From Triops longicaudatus (Eukaryota; Arthropoda; Branchiopoda; Notostraca; Triopsidae), in NCBI GenBank assembly GCA_022885665.1, contig JAGQDJ010000136.1:124001-188000 (forward strand): a stretch of 64,000 bases of DNA, in the 5' to 3' direction. Shown in pieces: positions 38,300 to 51,500 of the stretch (the first letter of the stretch is position 1; each line of letters starts with the position of its first letter). The notes under the pieces were generated by a model. The model saw only the letters and a program-made list of their open reading frames with translations, made no database searches and was not told where the DNA came from. The position numbers were made by a program, and so were the translations under genes.

Positions 38300-38516
38300 T
38301 ACAAGTTTTCAGTAATCTTAGTTCAGTCCTTTAAGTTACAAAAAACTATGAATGCAATTGTTAATATATCTGTAAACGGAAAAGAAATCCATAGTCTCAC
38401 TGAAAATATAATTAAATTCCCAAAAAATATATTTAAATTTATAATTATTTTTAACTTTTCTGAAATTTTGTGTTTTTTCAAATTGTTCCATTTTTTTCTT
38501 TTCCACAGAAAACCTC
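38300..38516 (+). repeat. Dispersed repeat, copy A (about 215 bp)
   Basis: Highly similar by eye to 42222-42418 in the same orientation, with small indels. Both share the opening TACAAGTTTTCAGTAATC and a central stretch around TAATATATCTGTAAACGG. No terminal repeats or target duplications are evident. Confidence 0.8.
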
Positions 38517-41500
38517 TTGAAAACCTCTTGAAAAAGTCTTAGAAATTAAAAAATAAAAACAAATAAAAATTTGCCTATTTTTTGCGATATGACTTATACG
38601 TTCTTTTCGTTAGTTCCCTTATCTTATCCACGTTCTTTGTTTCATTCTGTACCTTTTTATTTTAACTATCTTGCGGCATCAAATGAAAGCATTTTAAAAG
38701 GTTGATTTAAGCCACCAAAGTTTATTAATAGAAAAAGGGGATTCTTCTCCCATCTCTTTACCGACGCATACCCACTCTCACACACTCACTTACACGTATC
38801 TTCTCTCTTAAGAAAATCGTAATCTTTTACGAAGGGTAAACGTTCCTATTAGAACTGCTTTTAGTTTCGGGAGGAATCTCGTCTTCCCAGAAGGTGCGAG
38901 AATGCCAGGTGATTGTTTCCAGCAGGGGTCCTCAGCACCCCCTACCGTGAGCTCGTCCCCCCCAACCCCCAACCCCTGCGAGTCCTAGCGGCCAAAAGCT
39001 AATCATGGACACCATTAAGGGAACGTTTCGGAGGTTCCTGGCTTGAAAACTTCTTACCTAAGCGAGGAAGATGCAAAATGGGACGGAAAAAGGGAAGAAA
39101 AATATGTTTCGATTAATCTTTTACCCATTAACACTAAAAACTCTCGAAAAAAGGAAGAATAATTTTTCCCGCCATTTTTCTTTGTTGGTGCGAAAAGACA
39201 AGTAGGATCATTGAGAAGAGCTTAAAATGTATTAATTGAAGATATCCTTGCAAAAGGAAGGGTAGATAGCGGGGCAGTGGTGAGGTGTTTAGAAATGAAT
39301 GCAGGAAACCTAGACTTCTCGCCCAAGTGATTCTTAAATGAGTCCCATGAAGTCCCAACGCGGGACGATCTCAATCGCAGCAGGATGTCCCTTATGGTGC
39401 CAAAGTGAATAACGATTTTCAATTCCTTAGTCCCCCCTCTGAAAGTCAGATGCAATCAATTTATCAATGCATCTTGATCTCACTCGGCAAAAAGGAAAAT
39501 AACACTTTTAAAGAGGGAAGGTGGAAATTAAAACAAGGTAGTGCAGTATCACTGAGCCTTGAAAGCGGTTTCACAAACCATGAGCTCGGTTGATAGGTTT
39601 AAAGGGCTTAATTCGGGGCTAATAATTTTGCAGTATGTGAAAGCTTAAATTAAAGTAAAAATTAAAACAAGGAAAACGTTTTAGGTAGCGCATTTAGGTA
39701 GTACAATATACATAAATAGCTAATACATTCAGAATAAGAAATACAAATTTCATCAATCGTCCATAATTACAGTTTCACTCACGATTAGCTTGGTTGAACT
39801 GCTAAAGAAATTAATTTTGGTGGTTATATTTTGCAATACGGAAACTATTTTAGCCAGAAAGTATAACGAAAAAGAAAAGTTGCTAACTTCAGTTTTGGTT
39901 CTTGAAAGGATTTTTGCAATTCTAAGTGGACTTGACTAAATTATCTTATTTTAAAAGTGACACAATACTTAAATCTTAATCATTCTAATGAAATGGGATA
40001 AAGTTCAAACTGAATCGTGGTAAATTGATGTAAGAGCGTTTATTTTGCATATTATCGTTTATGACTGTATTTTTAATCAGTTGATACTCAAATAGAGAAC
40101 AAATTTACCTAATATTTAATTTATCTAAGTTTCACTACAATTTTGGTACGTAATCTCGAGGCGAGTGTTATACAAACAAACTACTGACTAGAATATCTAT
40201 TCTTCAAATAAATTCCGATGCACAAAGCACAAGGACGCGTAGAAAGATTATAGTAAGCTAATTAGACGCTTTGATTCAGGCTGCGTTCTGCGATCTAGCA
40301 TTCGTAACGTTAGAAAACATCAGTCATGAGTTATTTAAAATTTTAAGAAAATGAAAACAATCTGCTTTGATTTTCTTATTCTGAAAACAAAAAAGTAAAA
40401 ACTTGTGGCAGATAATTTCAAACGCTTTTTACAAAAAATCTAAGTACATATAGTGCAATGTTAGATTATGGTTGATTAAACTCACGCAAATAAAAATATG
40501 AAACAAAATACATACGCGAAATACAACGCATACATTCATGTAATTTTTAAAAACTCCTTATATCAGCAACAACGAAAAAAGCAATACTAAGCTTTCTAAG
40601 CCTATATACTTACGTAGCTTTGCATAGCACGGCAAAAGTGAATTTAACGCAATTTTAGTTAGCAGCAGCAAGATAAGGGTAAGAAATACGTAGTCATCCA
40701 ATTGTTGCAAATTAGGCCCGAACCTAGCTTACAGCGCCATAATGTATGGTAGGTGGTATTGTAACATTACTTGTCCACGTATGAGTGCACACAGTAGGTG
40801 TGCGATGTGGGTATGTGTATAACTTTTCTTCTTCGGAGAGTTAGTCTAGTAGCATGGTTGGAACGGGATGCACATCAGTTGGGTTTCAGTCTTCAACCAC
40901 GTTAGTTGAGCACTGCCAGAAGGGAAGCTTTTCAGGGATTTTTCCCTCTTGCGTATTTAAAATTTTTGTTCTGTTTATTTCTACGGATCGAACATTTTAA
41001 CGCGTTGCATCCTAATCTGCTTATCAGTGTAATGTGGTTATAGTTTTCAGTGCTTTTATACGTCAAAAATATCTCTTCCGAACCTCCTGTGTGAGTGGAT
41101 CAGGCATAACGCGACGGAAGTTTATTTTGAGAAAAGGATTATCAGAGTGCGGCTCAGAATTGTCGTTAGCAACGGTTGGAAATGAACGTAAATTAGAACT
41201 TGCAACCATTCTATTGTATTAGTGGTAGAAAAAGGAAAAAGAAACACCAGAAACTGAGGCGAAAGATATGTGCTAAGACACTGACTGTGACGACATTTGT
41301 AGCCTCATAATCCTACTTTACGACAAGCAGGAGGTGTGAAAGAAGCTTGGAGCAAAAAGTTCTATTCAGGTAACTCAACGAGCACCTAACAAGAATGTAC
41401 CAGCTTTTTCTCAGCTTTTGCCCTTGATTTCAAGCCCAGCTCGAGACATTACTGACTTATAAAAGACAAACCTTTTCTTGTCTGCGAAATTGCTGCACGC

Positions 41501-41734
41501 CCAAACACTTATAGCTTTTAAAATTGCACTCATTAATATTTTATTTGATTTAATTTTCTTTCTTCAATCCGAAACCTAAATGTTCTTTTCTTGTATAATT
41601 CTTTTCTAGCAAAACTGTTCAATAGTTATTAACAAGTTATTTCCCTTAAATTTTAAAATTTATAAATAAAAATACAATAACTTAAACAATGATTTATTAG
41701 ATCTTTAGCATTACGCGGTGGACTCGAAATATTA

Positions 41735-41955
41735 TAATATTGAGTCTCGTTATAACGAACTTTCCGAAAAAAAAAAATATGTTCGATATGTCCAATGTTC
41801 ATAAAATCATATATTTTCATTTACGTAAATCGCGTAAAAGCACCAAATCGTAGCAGGAAATTCATTATACGGTAAAATTGCGCTATAAAGAACTCACGGG
41901 GAAGGGGAAAAGCTGCTCGGTGTGTGCAAAGTTCGCTATATCAGTTTTTTTTAGA
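41735..41955. mobile_element. Degenerate pogo/Tigger-like MITE remnant
   Basis: The left end contains CTCGTTATAACGAACTT, and the right end on the other strand reads CTGATATAGCGAAC. Internal pieces such as GTTCGATATGTCC have the look of degraded pogo-like ends. Terminal similarity is partial and the borders are uncertain. Confidence 0.4.
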
Positions 41956-42221
41956 CATCTATATATCTATATATTTTAGACTGCAAACTAAGAATACTGA
42001 CCGTTTCCTAGCTTCATGTAAATATGCTACAAAAGTTTCTTTTTTTTTTACTTCTGTCATTTTGAAACCTTTACTTTCAAACTTAACAATAATGAATTGT
42101 GAAAGAAATCTATCCAAATTCGTCCAGTGTAAAAACTTTCTTTCAGAATACGTAGCATTTTTTTCTTTTGTGCAAATCGGCAACGAGAGCCTTATCTTTA
42201 CTGGCAATTTAAATTTCAATA

Positions 42222-42418
42222 TACAAGTTTTCAGTAATCTTAGTTCAGTCTTTTAAGTTAGACAACTATGAGTGGAAATGTTAATATATCTGTAAACGGA
42301 AAAGAAATCCATAATCCCACTGAAAATATAATTAAATTTCCAAAAAAATATATTTACATTTATAATTATTTTTAACTTTTCTGAAATTTTATATTTTTTA
42401 GTTTCCACGGAAAACGTC
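42222..42418 (+). repeat. Dispersed repeat, copy B (about 195 bp)
   Basis: Partner of 38300-38516, ending about 180 bp before the SoxF ATG, so it may lie in the SoxF promoter, 5' UTR or 5' intron. Both copies keep an ATG with a short in-frame stretch NISVNGKEIH..TENIIKFPK, but the reading frame soon ends and no protein is claimed. Confidence 0.8.
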
Positions 42419-42597
42419 ATTAAATCTAAAAAAAATTGCTTTTAATTAAACTTCACATTTATGGTTTGATTATTGTATATTTTAATCAGCGTGAGAGTAC
42501 TCTTTGCAGGCTTGTGTTGAAGGTACATAACGCTTTATTACAAAATATATTGGAAAATATTACATAGCATATTGTAAAATTCCAGGACTTCTCTACA

Positions 42598-45500
42598 ATG
42601 GGCGAATACGGACACATGCTCGACTCGTTCAACACGGATCTGAACGTCAACTACAACAACGCTTACGGAATGGTTCCTTCAACGTCTTCTCCCTCTCCAA
42701 ACCATCATTACAACCTGTCAGTGTCTCGAATAACTCACCAGCATCACCCTTTACCGCAATTTCATATGAATAACTCTACTAGTACTGGCTGTAGCAATAC
42801 TGACCAGTCCAGGGTCGTTACGTCCGTCGCTAACTGCAACTTCCTACCGAACGGCACAAATGCCGTCGCCAGTCGTCCCGCTAATTCTTCGTTTTACGCG
42901 GACTCTTGGTACATGCCAACCACTTGTTCCAAGCCTTTAGCCCAAGCTTCTACTTTACCATGCACGTTGAAGAATGCTGCCACCATGCCTGGTACTGGCA
43001 CGGGATTGCCTGGACGATCCTCATCCGGAATGACTAATGTCAAATTACTGAAAGAACAACGCGTTCGTCGACCCATGAACGCGTTTATGGTATGGGCCAA
43101 AGTGGAACGTAAGCGACTGGCTGACGAAAACCCGGATTTGCATAACGCGGATTTAAGCAAAATGCTGGGTAAGTTTCAAAATTACTTCTAATTTCTTTTC
43201 GGGGAATTTTCATGTAATTTCTAAGGGTCGGTAGTTAAAAAGCCTTGAAAGAAAATTGTTTCAGTTCGAATCGTGAAAAACCATCATGAAAATAGCGAAA
43301 TGGGGTAAACGGAAATGGAATATCGAAGTAAGAAAAAGAGTTAATTAGCCACTTGTATTGTGATTGAACTCAACAAAACGAAAAGGTGAAATCGGCTAAC
43401 GCGGGGTTCCTTCAGCTATTGTATTTGTTTAAAATTTAAGTTTTACTGTATAGCTAATATGTTACCTGGAAAATATTTCAATTTGGCATATTGGTGCCAT
43501 CAAGGAATTAGTCCTGGCTAATTCACGGGTACTCATGTTCGGCAAATATGAATACAATACTCACCACCACCTTTGCACTCCAATTTGTACGCGTTTGCTA
43601 AACTATGAAGACTTTCTGTAATTAGTGTGAGAAATTGCTGCCAACAGCTACAAGAAATTTCGGTCTCGCCAAACAAGCCAACACGTCGGCATTACAGTAC
43701 TTTTCAGTTTTTCAACTGTACTAATGTAGACTTTCGAAAACATCTTCCGGGCATCACAAGCTATTTAGAACCTACTTAGTTATCCTGATATAGATAATTT
43801 CCTTCGAATGCTGTAATTTTTTCAATTTGTTACTAAATTATACGTCTCCCTTTTTTTCTCAAGCAACTAGTTTAGTCGGAACACTTTTTTTCCCGACGTT
43901 TGGAGTAAACCACCAAACCGGATCCCACCAAACAACCTAGTATAATAGTGGGGTTAGGACAAGAAAAAGTTGAAAGGTTAATAAGAGGTTGTTGGCTCGT
44001 TTTCTTTTCATCCATTTTCTCCTCATACATGCGTGTGTGACAAACCGTTAGACGACAGGTGGGTTTAATGTCCGCCAGGGGGCAGGTTGGTACTCACTAG
44101 GTTTTCCAAAAGAGCAGTGTTAAGAAAGCAAACTTAATTTTTCAGGTGAATGAAAAAAAAAGGTAACAAAGTGGCTTTGGGGCATCGCAGCGACAAGTAC
44201 CTTACCTTATGCAATATTTGTCTTAAGCAAAAAAAATGTCTGAGAAAAAAGAGGCGTGAAAAGCTGTGAGGGCTATGATCAGCTGACCTTTAGCATAATC
44301 TCAACGTGTGAATGCGTTTGTCACCTTTTTGTGAGCGACCTGATTCCCAAGGCACTTAGGTGCTTGGACCCCCGAAACGAATCTTCTTCTACTTTCAAGC
44401 GTTTCTTTCCTCCTTTTCTTTGCGCTCGTAAGCAAATTAAAGGGAGCTAAATTAAGCCACAACCTGACAGTGATAACATTGCATTTTCTCGCGTGATTAG
44501 ACCACCTCCATAAAAGAAACTTTTGTTTGCAAAGGTACTTTAACACGCAATAATAAAACTGGTACTTGAACTTTTCGACTAATCACGTTATCGAACGCTA
44601 TTAAGTGTGAAACTAAGTAAAATCTACAAAATGTTCTGTTCATTTTTGCATTAATGTAAATCGTATGGCTTAGATCTCAATACATGACTTAAGTTTAAAT
44701 GTAAATATGTTAAAAACTCTAAATAAAAATAAAATTATTAATAAAAAATTAACTTTAAATAAAAAATTAAAATTGTAAATAGAAAATCAAAACTATAAAT
44801 AAAAATATGTTTAAATGTAAATATGTTAGACATGTTAATTTGCTGGCCAATATTTTAATAAGTTGAAACATTACAATTTAGTTAAGTTCACAAACTTTAC
44901 TGTCAAGATATGTTTAAAAAAATGCTCAGTATTCGCTAGCACACAATATCCCATGTAATTTGGCGATAAGAGTTTCAGCTCTATCGCGGCCTTCTAGAAT
45001 ATTACGAACTACTAAGTGTAAATGTCTTTAAACTGAATAGACAACTAAACAGTACAGTGGATCCTTTTTTTTACATACTTAAACGCCGTTCCTCGGAATA
45101 TAGATGAAGAACAACAGGATTTTAAGAACGAACACTTTCCAATTTTTAAAACAAGTAACGAAAAATTAGAAAAAAATATGTTTTGAATACTTTGGCTTGC
45201 ATTTTATAGAAAACTCAGTTACAATGAGAACCCTTTCAAATATCTTTGTGTGTAACGCAGTAGAAATGAGCCTTCCGATTTTTTACACTTCAAAAAGGTT
45301 ACAAAAGCTTGAAAATGAAGACACGATGATGTGAAATGACCGCGCATTTCTTTCTCGCCTGTCGGAATGTTTCACACAGCTCAAAGGTGTCAAGACGGGG
45401 AGGCAAATAACTTGCTCTGTTTTGCTATTGGGGGAGGTGCTCTCGCTCTAACTAAGAAGCTTAGGGAGGGGGAGAAGAACAAGAGATGAAAGATGATCCG

Positions 45501-48500
45501 GGACTTCGGCCTTTCAATATATGGCCACTCACGAAGAAGTCTCTGTATATATATTCTTCGTGGCGTAGAGCTCGTCGTCTCCCAAACATGAAAGCTCAAG
45601 CACGAACATCTTTTCTTTTCCTCCCTCTCCACCGCACCAAATACACGATTTTCCTCGTTGCTGAGCAGCTTTTAATTCCGCATCTCGTTTCCAAAACTTT
45701 TTTTTTTAAATAGGAATCTTGTTTGTCGGACGTTCAAAACGTTCCTCGCATTTCAGCTCCAAAAACCTCTCACATTTTTGGTTTCGCAGAACATTTTTAA
45801 TTTCGATTGAAAACGTTTTTCATTCCGATTGAAAACTCACGAGTTGCAGCCCAAGTTGGAACATTCGAGATCGTAAGGTACTAAAAGTCCACTTTAAACT
45901 TTGTAGAGAGCCAAGTTTTATGATATTAAAAACACTTGCAAGCAGGGGAAAGCCGGTGAATTATCTCCTTTTGACAGGTAATACTCGGCCATTTTCTTTT
46001 CAATCATAGATCCGGAACCTTATTTTCGCCACAAATCATGGTTAAAAGGATCGTAAAGCCTGCCAAGAATGAACACGTTACGGTTTTCCTATTAGGAACA
46101 CGATTCTGTGAGAAATGGCCCAGAATACCCAATTAGGAATAGAAAAGCTTCTCATCTTCACATCGTCTTCACTTATCTCCATATATTTCGTCTAACAGTA
46201 CAAGCATTAGTTTGCAAACTAGAGAACAATGTTGGACGCAACTAGGAAATAGAGAAATATTGCACAACTGGATGCTAAAAACCACATTCCAACATCTATA
46301 AAAATTCGAACAACCGATAGTAAAGCCTTTTAGGCTTATTACTTTAAATTCCTTTAGGTTAAGGACGCTCGCTTAGGACGAGTCAGGTTAAATGATATTA
46401 AGTTTTAAGAAGTTTTTAGTCCACAAATTTTACTTAAAAAATCTCTTGAGACATAGAAAAAAAAGAATTAGATAGAAAAATTAAATATTCGTAAAAATGC
46501 AATTGGAACCGAATAGCCTTTAGAGGCAATTGAAGGTTACGCGATCTGTTAGCAACAAGTAGTAAATGTGTTGGATATTTGGAGAATGGCTATTCGAGCA
46601 GTGTTAGGAAAATTTTAGAGCGTAATATTTGGTAACGAAGCACGTCGCTTATGGATCGGATTTTTGCGAAACTTTTTTCATTAGCTTGCAATCGGAGAAA
46701 TTCCATTTTTTCAGGTCAGGGTTTGCATTAGAAAGGAACGTAACGTAACGCTAGTCAAATTAAGATCAGCGTCGGAGTGTTGGGCGTGCTACAAAGGTAA
46801 GCGGAGAAGAGCGTGTTGGGTATTCAGTGGCTCATCGTTTTTCGAAGGGTAGGTTTCGAGAGTGCAGAAACCGCTGCTCGTTTGGCATTATGGCTCTACA
46901 CGACGTTTCGAAATCGGCTCACGTTAAAAAACAAAATTAGAAAATTGGGGGTTTTATTTTCAGTCGCTTTTTAACAGAGATTTATATCGTTACGAGGCAA
47001 AAGGTTTACGATAAACGGCGTTCTTTTGAAGTACTCGGGAAAAGAAGACGGCAAGCTATCAGGACAACACCTTGAGAGCGTTCTGAAGATGCGAGAGAAG
47101 AGTTTGAAGAGAGGAAGAAAGAACCATGGGAGCCCCCCCTTGGTGTGTAAAATGGCAGCCAAGGCTCCTGTTTGGCCGCTTAGGGGCGATTAACGTGGGG
47201 GATAGATTGTGTCGGCGATTTTGCAAAAATGACGGAACGTTTTCACATAAATCGCTGTTAGTATTATAAGGTGAGCCCTGATAAGGTGTACATAGCAAGA
47301 GGAGACGGAGAGACCCACCAAATTCCAACTTCGGGGAGGCATCTTGAGGTATAAAGGCAGGACGTTATGGATGATTTACTCCCACAGAGATTATGGTCGC
47401 CGATTTTGCCTACAAGCCCAGGGCTTTTCGCACAAACAAAGAGAAAGATGTGCCGTGTCGTTGAAGACGAATGTAAATAGCTCAAAATTCAGGTTTCTAG
47501 GGTCAAATCATATGTAGTGAAAACATTTCTCTAAAGCCCTATTGTACGGTAATTTTCAATAAAAACGACCCATACAAACTCCCCTATACCTAATGCCACG
47601 GTAGTAACGCGAGCGCGTCCCAAGCTCTGTCGGACTCCAAGCGGTGTGACCCGCAACCCCAAGCTTATGTCACACGTGGCGTTTGGTTAGCATAGGGCAG
47701 TTATTGAAAATTACTGTACAACGTATACTGTGTTATACACAGTGTATAATGGACAAATCCTTTATGCAAGAACAACGTGAGAAATTGACATTATGTGAAA
47801 AATATTTATAAAAAAATCTGTTTGACAGAAATGTTGCTGTTAAGATTTAAATGTTGCAATTGTTTGAGATTTTCTCAATTTTTTTAAATAAAATTTGTAA
47901 GCCACGGTTGAATTTTTGCAAATTTTTACTACGCAGAAAAATCATAAAATCACTGTATGAATATCATGACAGAAAATCTTAGAAAAAGGTCTGGACAGTG
48001 TGGCCTTTAGTGTGGGCCAAAATTGAAAAGTTTCCAATGAAAGTTCCGCATAACATATTTTCCTTTGCTGTTTCTCGGAAGTTCTCATAAGCAATTCCAT
48101 TGCGGTAATACACTCGCTTACCACCGACTTTATCTTCAAATCAACACTCGGTTGACTATGTTTTTCCCGCCAAAAACTTGGCAACTCGGCAGGAACTTTT
48201 CCTCCGAACAAGTTGCTCTTACGTGCGGCTAATGCAGAACTCTTCCCACTGTGATGTCTGAATTCCTATCTCGTTTTCTTTTTCGCCCCGTCTCCTGTTT
48301 TTCCTCTCTCTCACGTTTAGTAGCCACCATCGTTAAAACCAAGTTTATGACGGTCATTAAAGGGCAGCCAAGGGGCGGAGTCTGTCCAGCCTCCGTTGGG
48401 CTTCTCCATTTGTGCATCTTGATTCATTTTGACGCACTTTTCATCGCGAGCGCCCTTTTTAGCACCACATCAAATCAACACTGTCTCTGCATCCTCTCAC

Positions 48501-51500
48501 TTTCTCACGAGCGCTCCGCGTCATGCCATACTGCAAATTCTTCGCGCGGCAAACATTGCTGCCGACAACTTGGCCAGGGCTTATTAGCGACAAATGAACG
48601 AAAACCTTGAGGAAAGAGACTAGAAAAACTTGTAAATTAGCCCTACTCACTCGTAAGCCAAAAAAAAAAAGAAAAAAAATGCCGGATGGTACCATGCTGA
48701 GCTACCTGCCACTTCCAAACTGGTGGCCGTTCCTTCCCATTCCCCTCCTACCCACCTTGCCCACCCCGCCCCCTATCAGCTTTCTTGCTTTATGGGTTAA
48801 CTCGAACGCCGGCTTCTCAAAACGTAAGCTGCATTTAAACGCACATTTTTTCCCCATTCTTGCGTACTAGCGTTGGCCGATCGTTATCAGTTTCCATTAC
48901 AGGTGCGTGTGGGTTCCCAAACTGACTACTGGAAGATACGTTTCGGATGAGGCATTTTTTTTTCGTTTGTGCTTTCTGTATGGCTTTCCAATGTAGCCTT
49001 CATGCCAGCGCACGGATTAGAAAAGAGAAAAATAAGAGACGAGGAAAAGGGGGGTTAAAGGCCAGAAAGTGTCCGTTTACTATTAATGATTTCCTTGGTA
49101 TTTTTTGAGCAATGTGTTTAGACTCTTAAATCGAGGCCACGGAGATGATAGAAAAGATGGTTCGCCGCGAAGGGAATTGTTTTAACGCATCACATTTTCA
49201 GGAATTATTAGACAACCTTGTCTAAACAAACGGTTGCCTTTCTCTTTCATTTGCATGGTGTGGGAGACATTTGTAGACGGTTAAAAACGGATCCAAAGCG
49301 CCAAAGAAGTCATTTCTGTCGTAAGAAGTAAACCAGCCTTAAGAACATTAGTTATGATCTTTTTTTCATTGGAACACTCTAAAAAATCGTAATTTTCCGT
49401 GAAATTTCCCCCAGCAGAATGCGAGCTAAACTCTCATGGCTTCGTTGGAAGAACCGTCAAAGCGTTTCCACGGATTGAAACAATTTCATTGAAATTATTT
49501 TCTTAATATTTACGCAGTAATAGTGAGAGAAAACGTAAAACACTGAAAGTGAAAATATACTTTCCACCTTCTATCAAACGTTGCAAAAAAACTGTCAAAT
49601 TCGAATTCATCGCTGCAAATTTATGAATGCCCGTTTTCTAACGTTTTAAAAACACCAGTACATAATCATTACAATGCATAACTTTACTGTCGAGAAGTTT
49701 TAGGAAAATATCAAACACTTTTTGACTAGCAGACGGCGAAAAATTCACATGAAATTCGCCCTATAAGGCATACTGGCACACATTTACCTTATTTCGCTTC
49801 TAATAAACTCCCAAACTTGGTGACACAAGCTAAGGTCTATGGTACCTGTAACACAACGTATCAACTTTTGAGCCTTTGTGTCATCTACATTAGAAAAAAT
49901 CCATCCCTCGACAATAAACAAGCATTGACCATCAAAACGTCTTAAAATAAATGTTAAATATTTCTGACAGAAGATATATTATAAATATTGTATTATAAAT
50001 ATCTTTCTTATTTCAAATTCAGGCAAGAAATGGAAATCGCTTGCTCCCCAAGAGCGTCGTCCCTACGTGGAAGAAGCCGAACGTCTGCGCATCATTCACC
50101 TCCAGGAACACCCCAATTACAAGTACCGGCCACGCCGTCGCAAACAGTCCAAGCGCATCACCAATGGGAGCAAAGCTACAAAACCACTCTTTCCCACCTC
50201 TGACACTAAAGAACACGCATCTTTAATTCCTACTACTACCGTCGCATCAAAAGACATCCAATCCCCGGATTTAAGCCCGTCTTACCCCCATCCGCCCAAT
50301 TACCCTTCTCCCCATTTCAATTACTCTCCCAGCGCTTCCAATACCAACAACGCATGTTCCCGAAGTGTTGCCACAAGTTCAGCTGACAGCGTGCAATGCA
50401 ATTACGCCACCGGTATCCAAACGCCGGAATCGTCACCGAACGCGAGCCCCGAACCTGGCTCAGCGCGTAAGTCCCAGAAGATGTCATTATTCACCAATTC
50501 TGGCGAGTACGGGCTCCTGGCGCCGGTGGTGACTTCCAAGGACCCTTTCAACGCCTTACCGACCCCTGAAATGTCACCGTTGGAGCACGAAGAGTTTTTG
50601 AACCCTGACGACCGCCGTCAGTCGCTGCCCAGTGGCTTCTCGACCGGAAACGGTGCTGTTCTGCACTTGATGCACAAGTTTTCCTCAGCCTCCGTCTTCC
50701 TCCAAAACATTTCTCACCCTTACCGTTCACCCATGGGTCTGAGTTCACCCCCGTTACCCTCCCAAACCTTGCCAAGTGCCCAACAGTCCAACACCTTCGT
50801 TAATTATGATTACCCGGACTTGAATCGCTCGGAATCGTACATGATCCATGCCGGAAACCGGGGCTCCAACTACCATCAATATCAGCATGAATATTCAGCG
50901 TGTGCCTACAACCGGCCGTCGTACTATGAACGTAAGTTGACCTTTTCCCTTTTTTCTTGACGGTGAAGCGAGGTTTCAAATATCTTTCAACAAAGCTATA
51001 CCTTTGGCACACAAAATGAGCTTTCAGAGATCTAGCCTTATTCTTTATACAATAGAGGAAACTCGGGTCAATTGTAACGCGAGCCAGTGGTAACAAAAAG
51101 CATACATTTGGACGGAAGGTTCTTTGAGCTTGAGTGCTTGACAAGCTTTTAGACTAATAGAAATTGGTAACCAAATGACGCAAGTTAGCAGTGAAAGAGT
51201 CTTGTAAAAGGGGCAAAAATTGGTTGAGAAGTAATATATAGCTGATGTCACTGCGTTTGTAAGAAAAATACACGTTGTACCACTAATTCTCAATAAAAAC
51301 GACCCAAGCAAACCTAACCACACGCCACCTGTAATTTAAAAGTTGCGGGTCAAAAGCGTTCGAAGCTTACTGTGGGACGCGTTCGCGCAACTGCCGTGGC
51401 GTTAGGCATACGGGACTTTGTTTGGGTCGTCTTTATTCAGAAGTGCTGTACACGTATTTTCCTGCTACGAGTGAAACCTAAAAAAGTACGCAATATTACA

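Larger units (their letters stand above)
28638..42597. other. 14 kb gene-poor region between METTL27 and SoxF
   Basis: I find no ORF with domain content or a consistent exon chain. It holds a hairpin (28740-28790), a C14 tract, a solo LTR (33467-33759), two copies of a dispersed repeat of about 200 bp, and a degenerate pogo-like remnant (41735-41955). The last 2 kb probably contain the SoxF promoter and 5' UTR: a donor-like CAG/GTAACT lies at about 41369-41370, and an acceptor-like ATTCCAG precedes the SoxF ATG. Regulatory function is inferred only from its place beside a developmental gene. Confidence 0.55.
43169..50022. other. SoxF intron 1, 6.9 kb
   Basis: No nested gene is convincing. 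The longest ORFs (for example 48251-48610) lack domain features. The intron contains an AT-rich direct-repeat tract (44693-44828) and a TIR-bearing MITE (47542-47721). Long first introns of Sox genes often hold enhancers, but none can be proven from sequence alone. Confidence 0.5.

Noticed and set aside
48251..48610. 119-codon ORF inside SoxF intron 1
   Set aside because: Composition is not protein-like, there is no family resemblance, and frames on the opposite strand are equally open.
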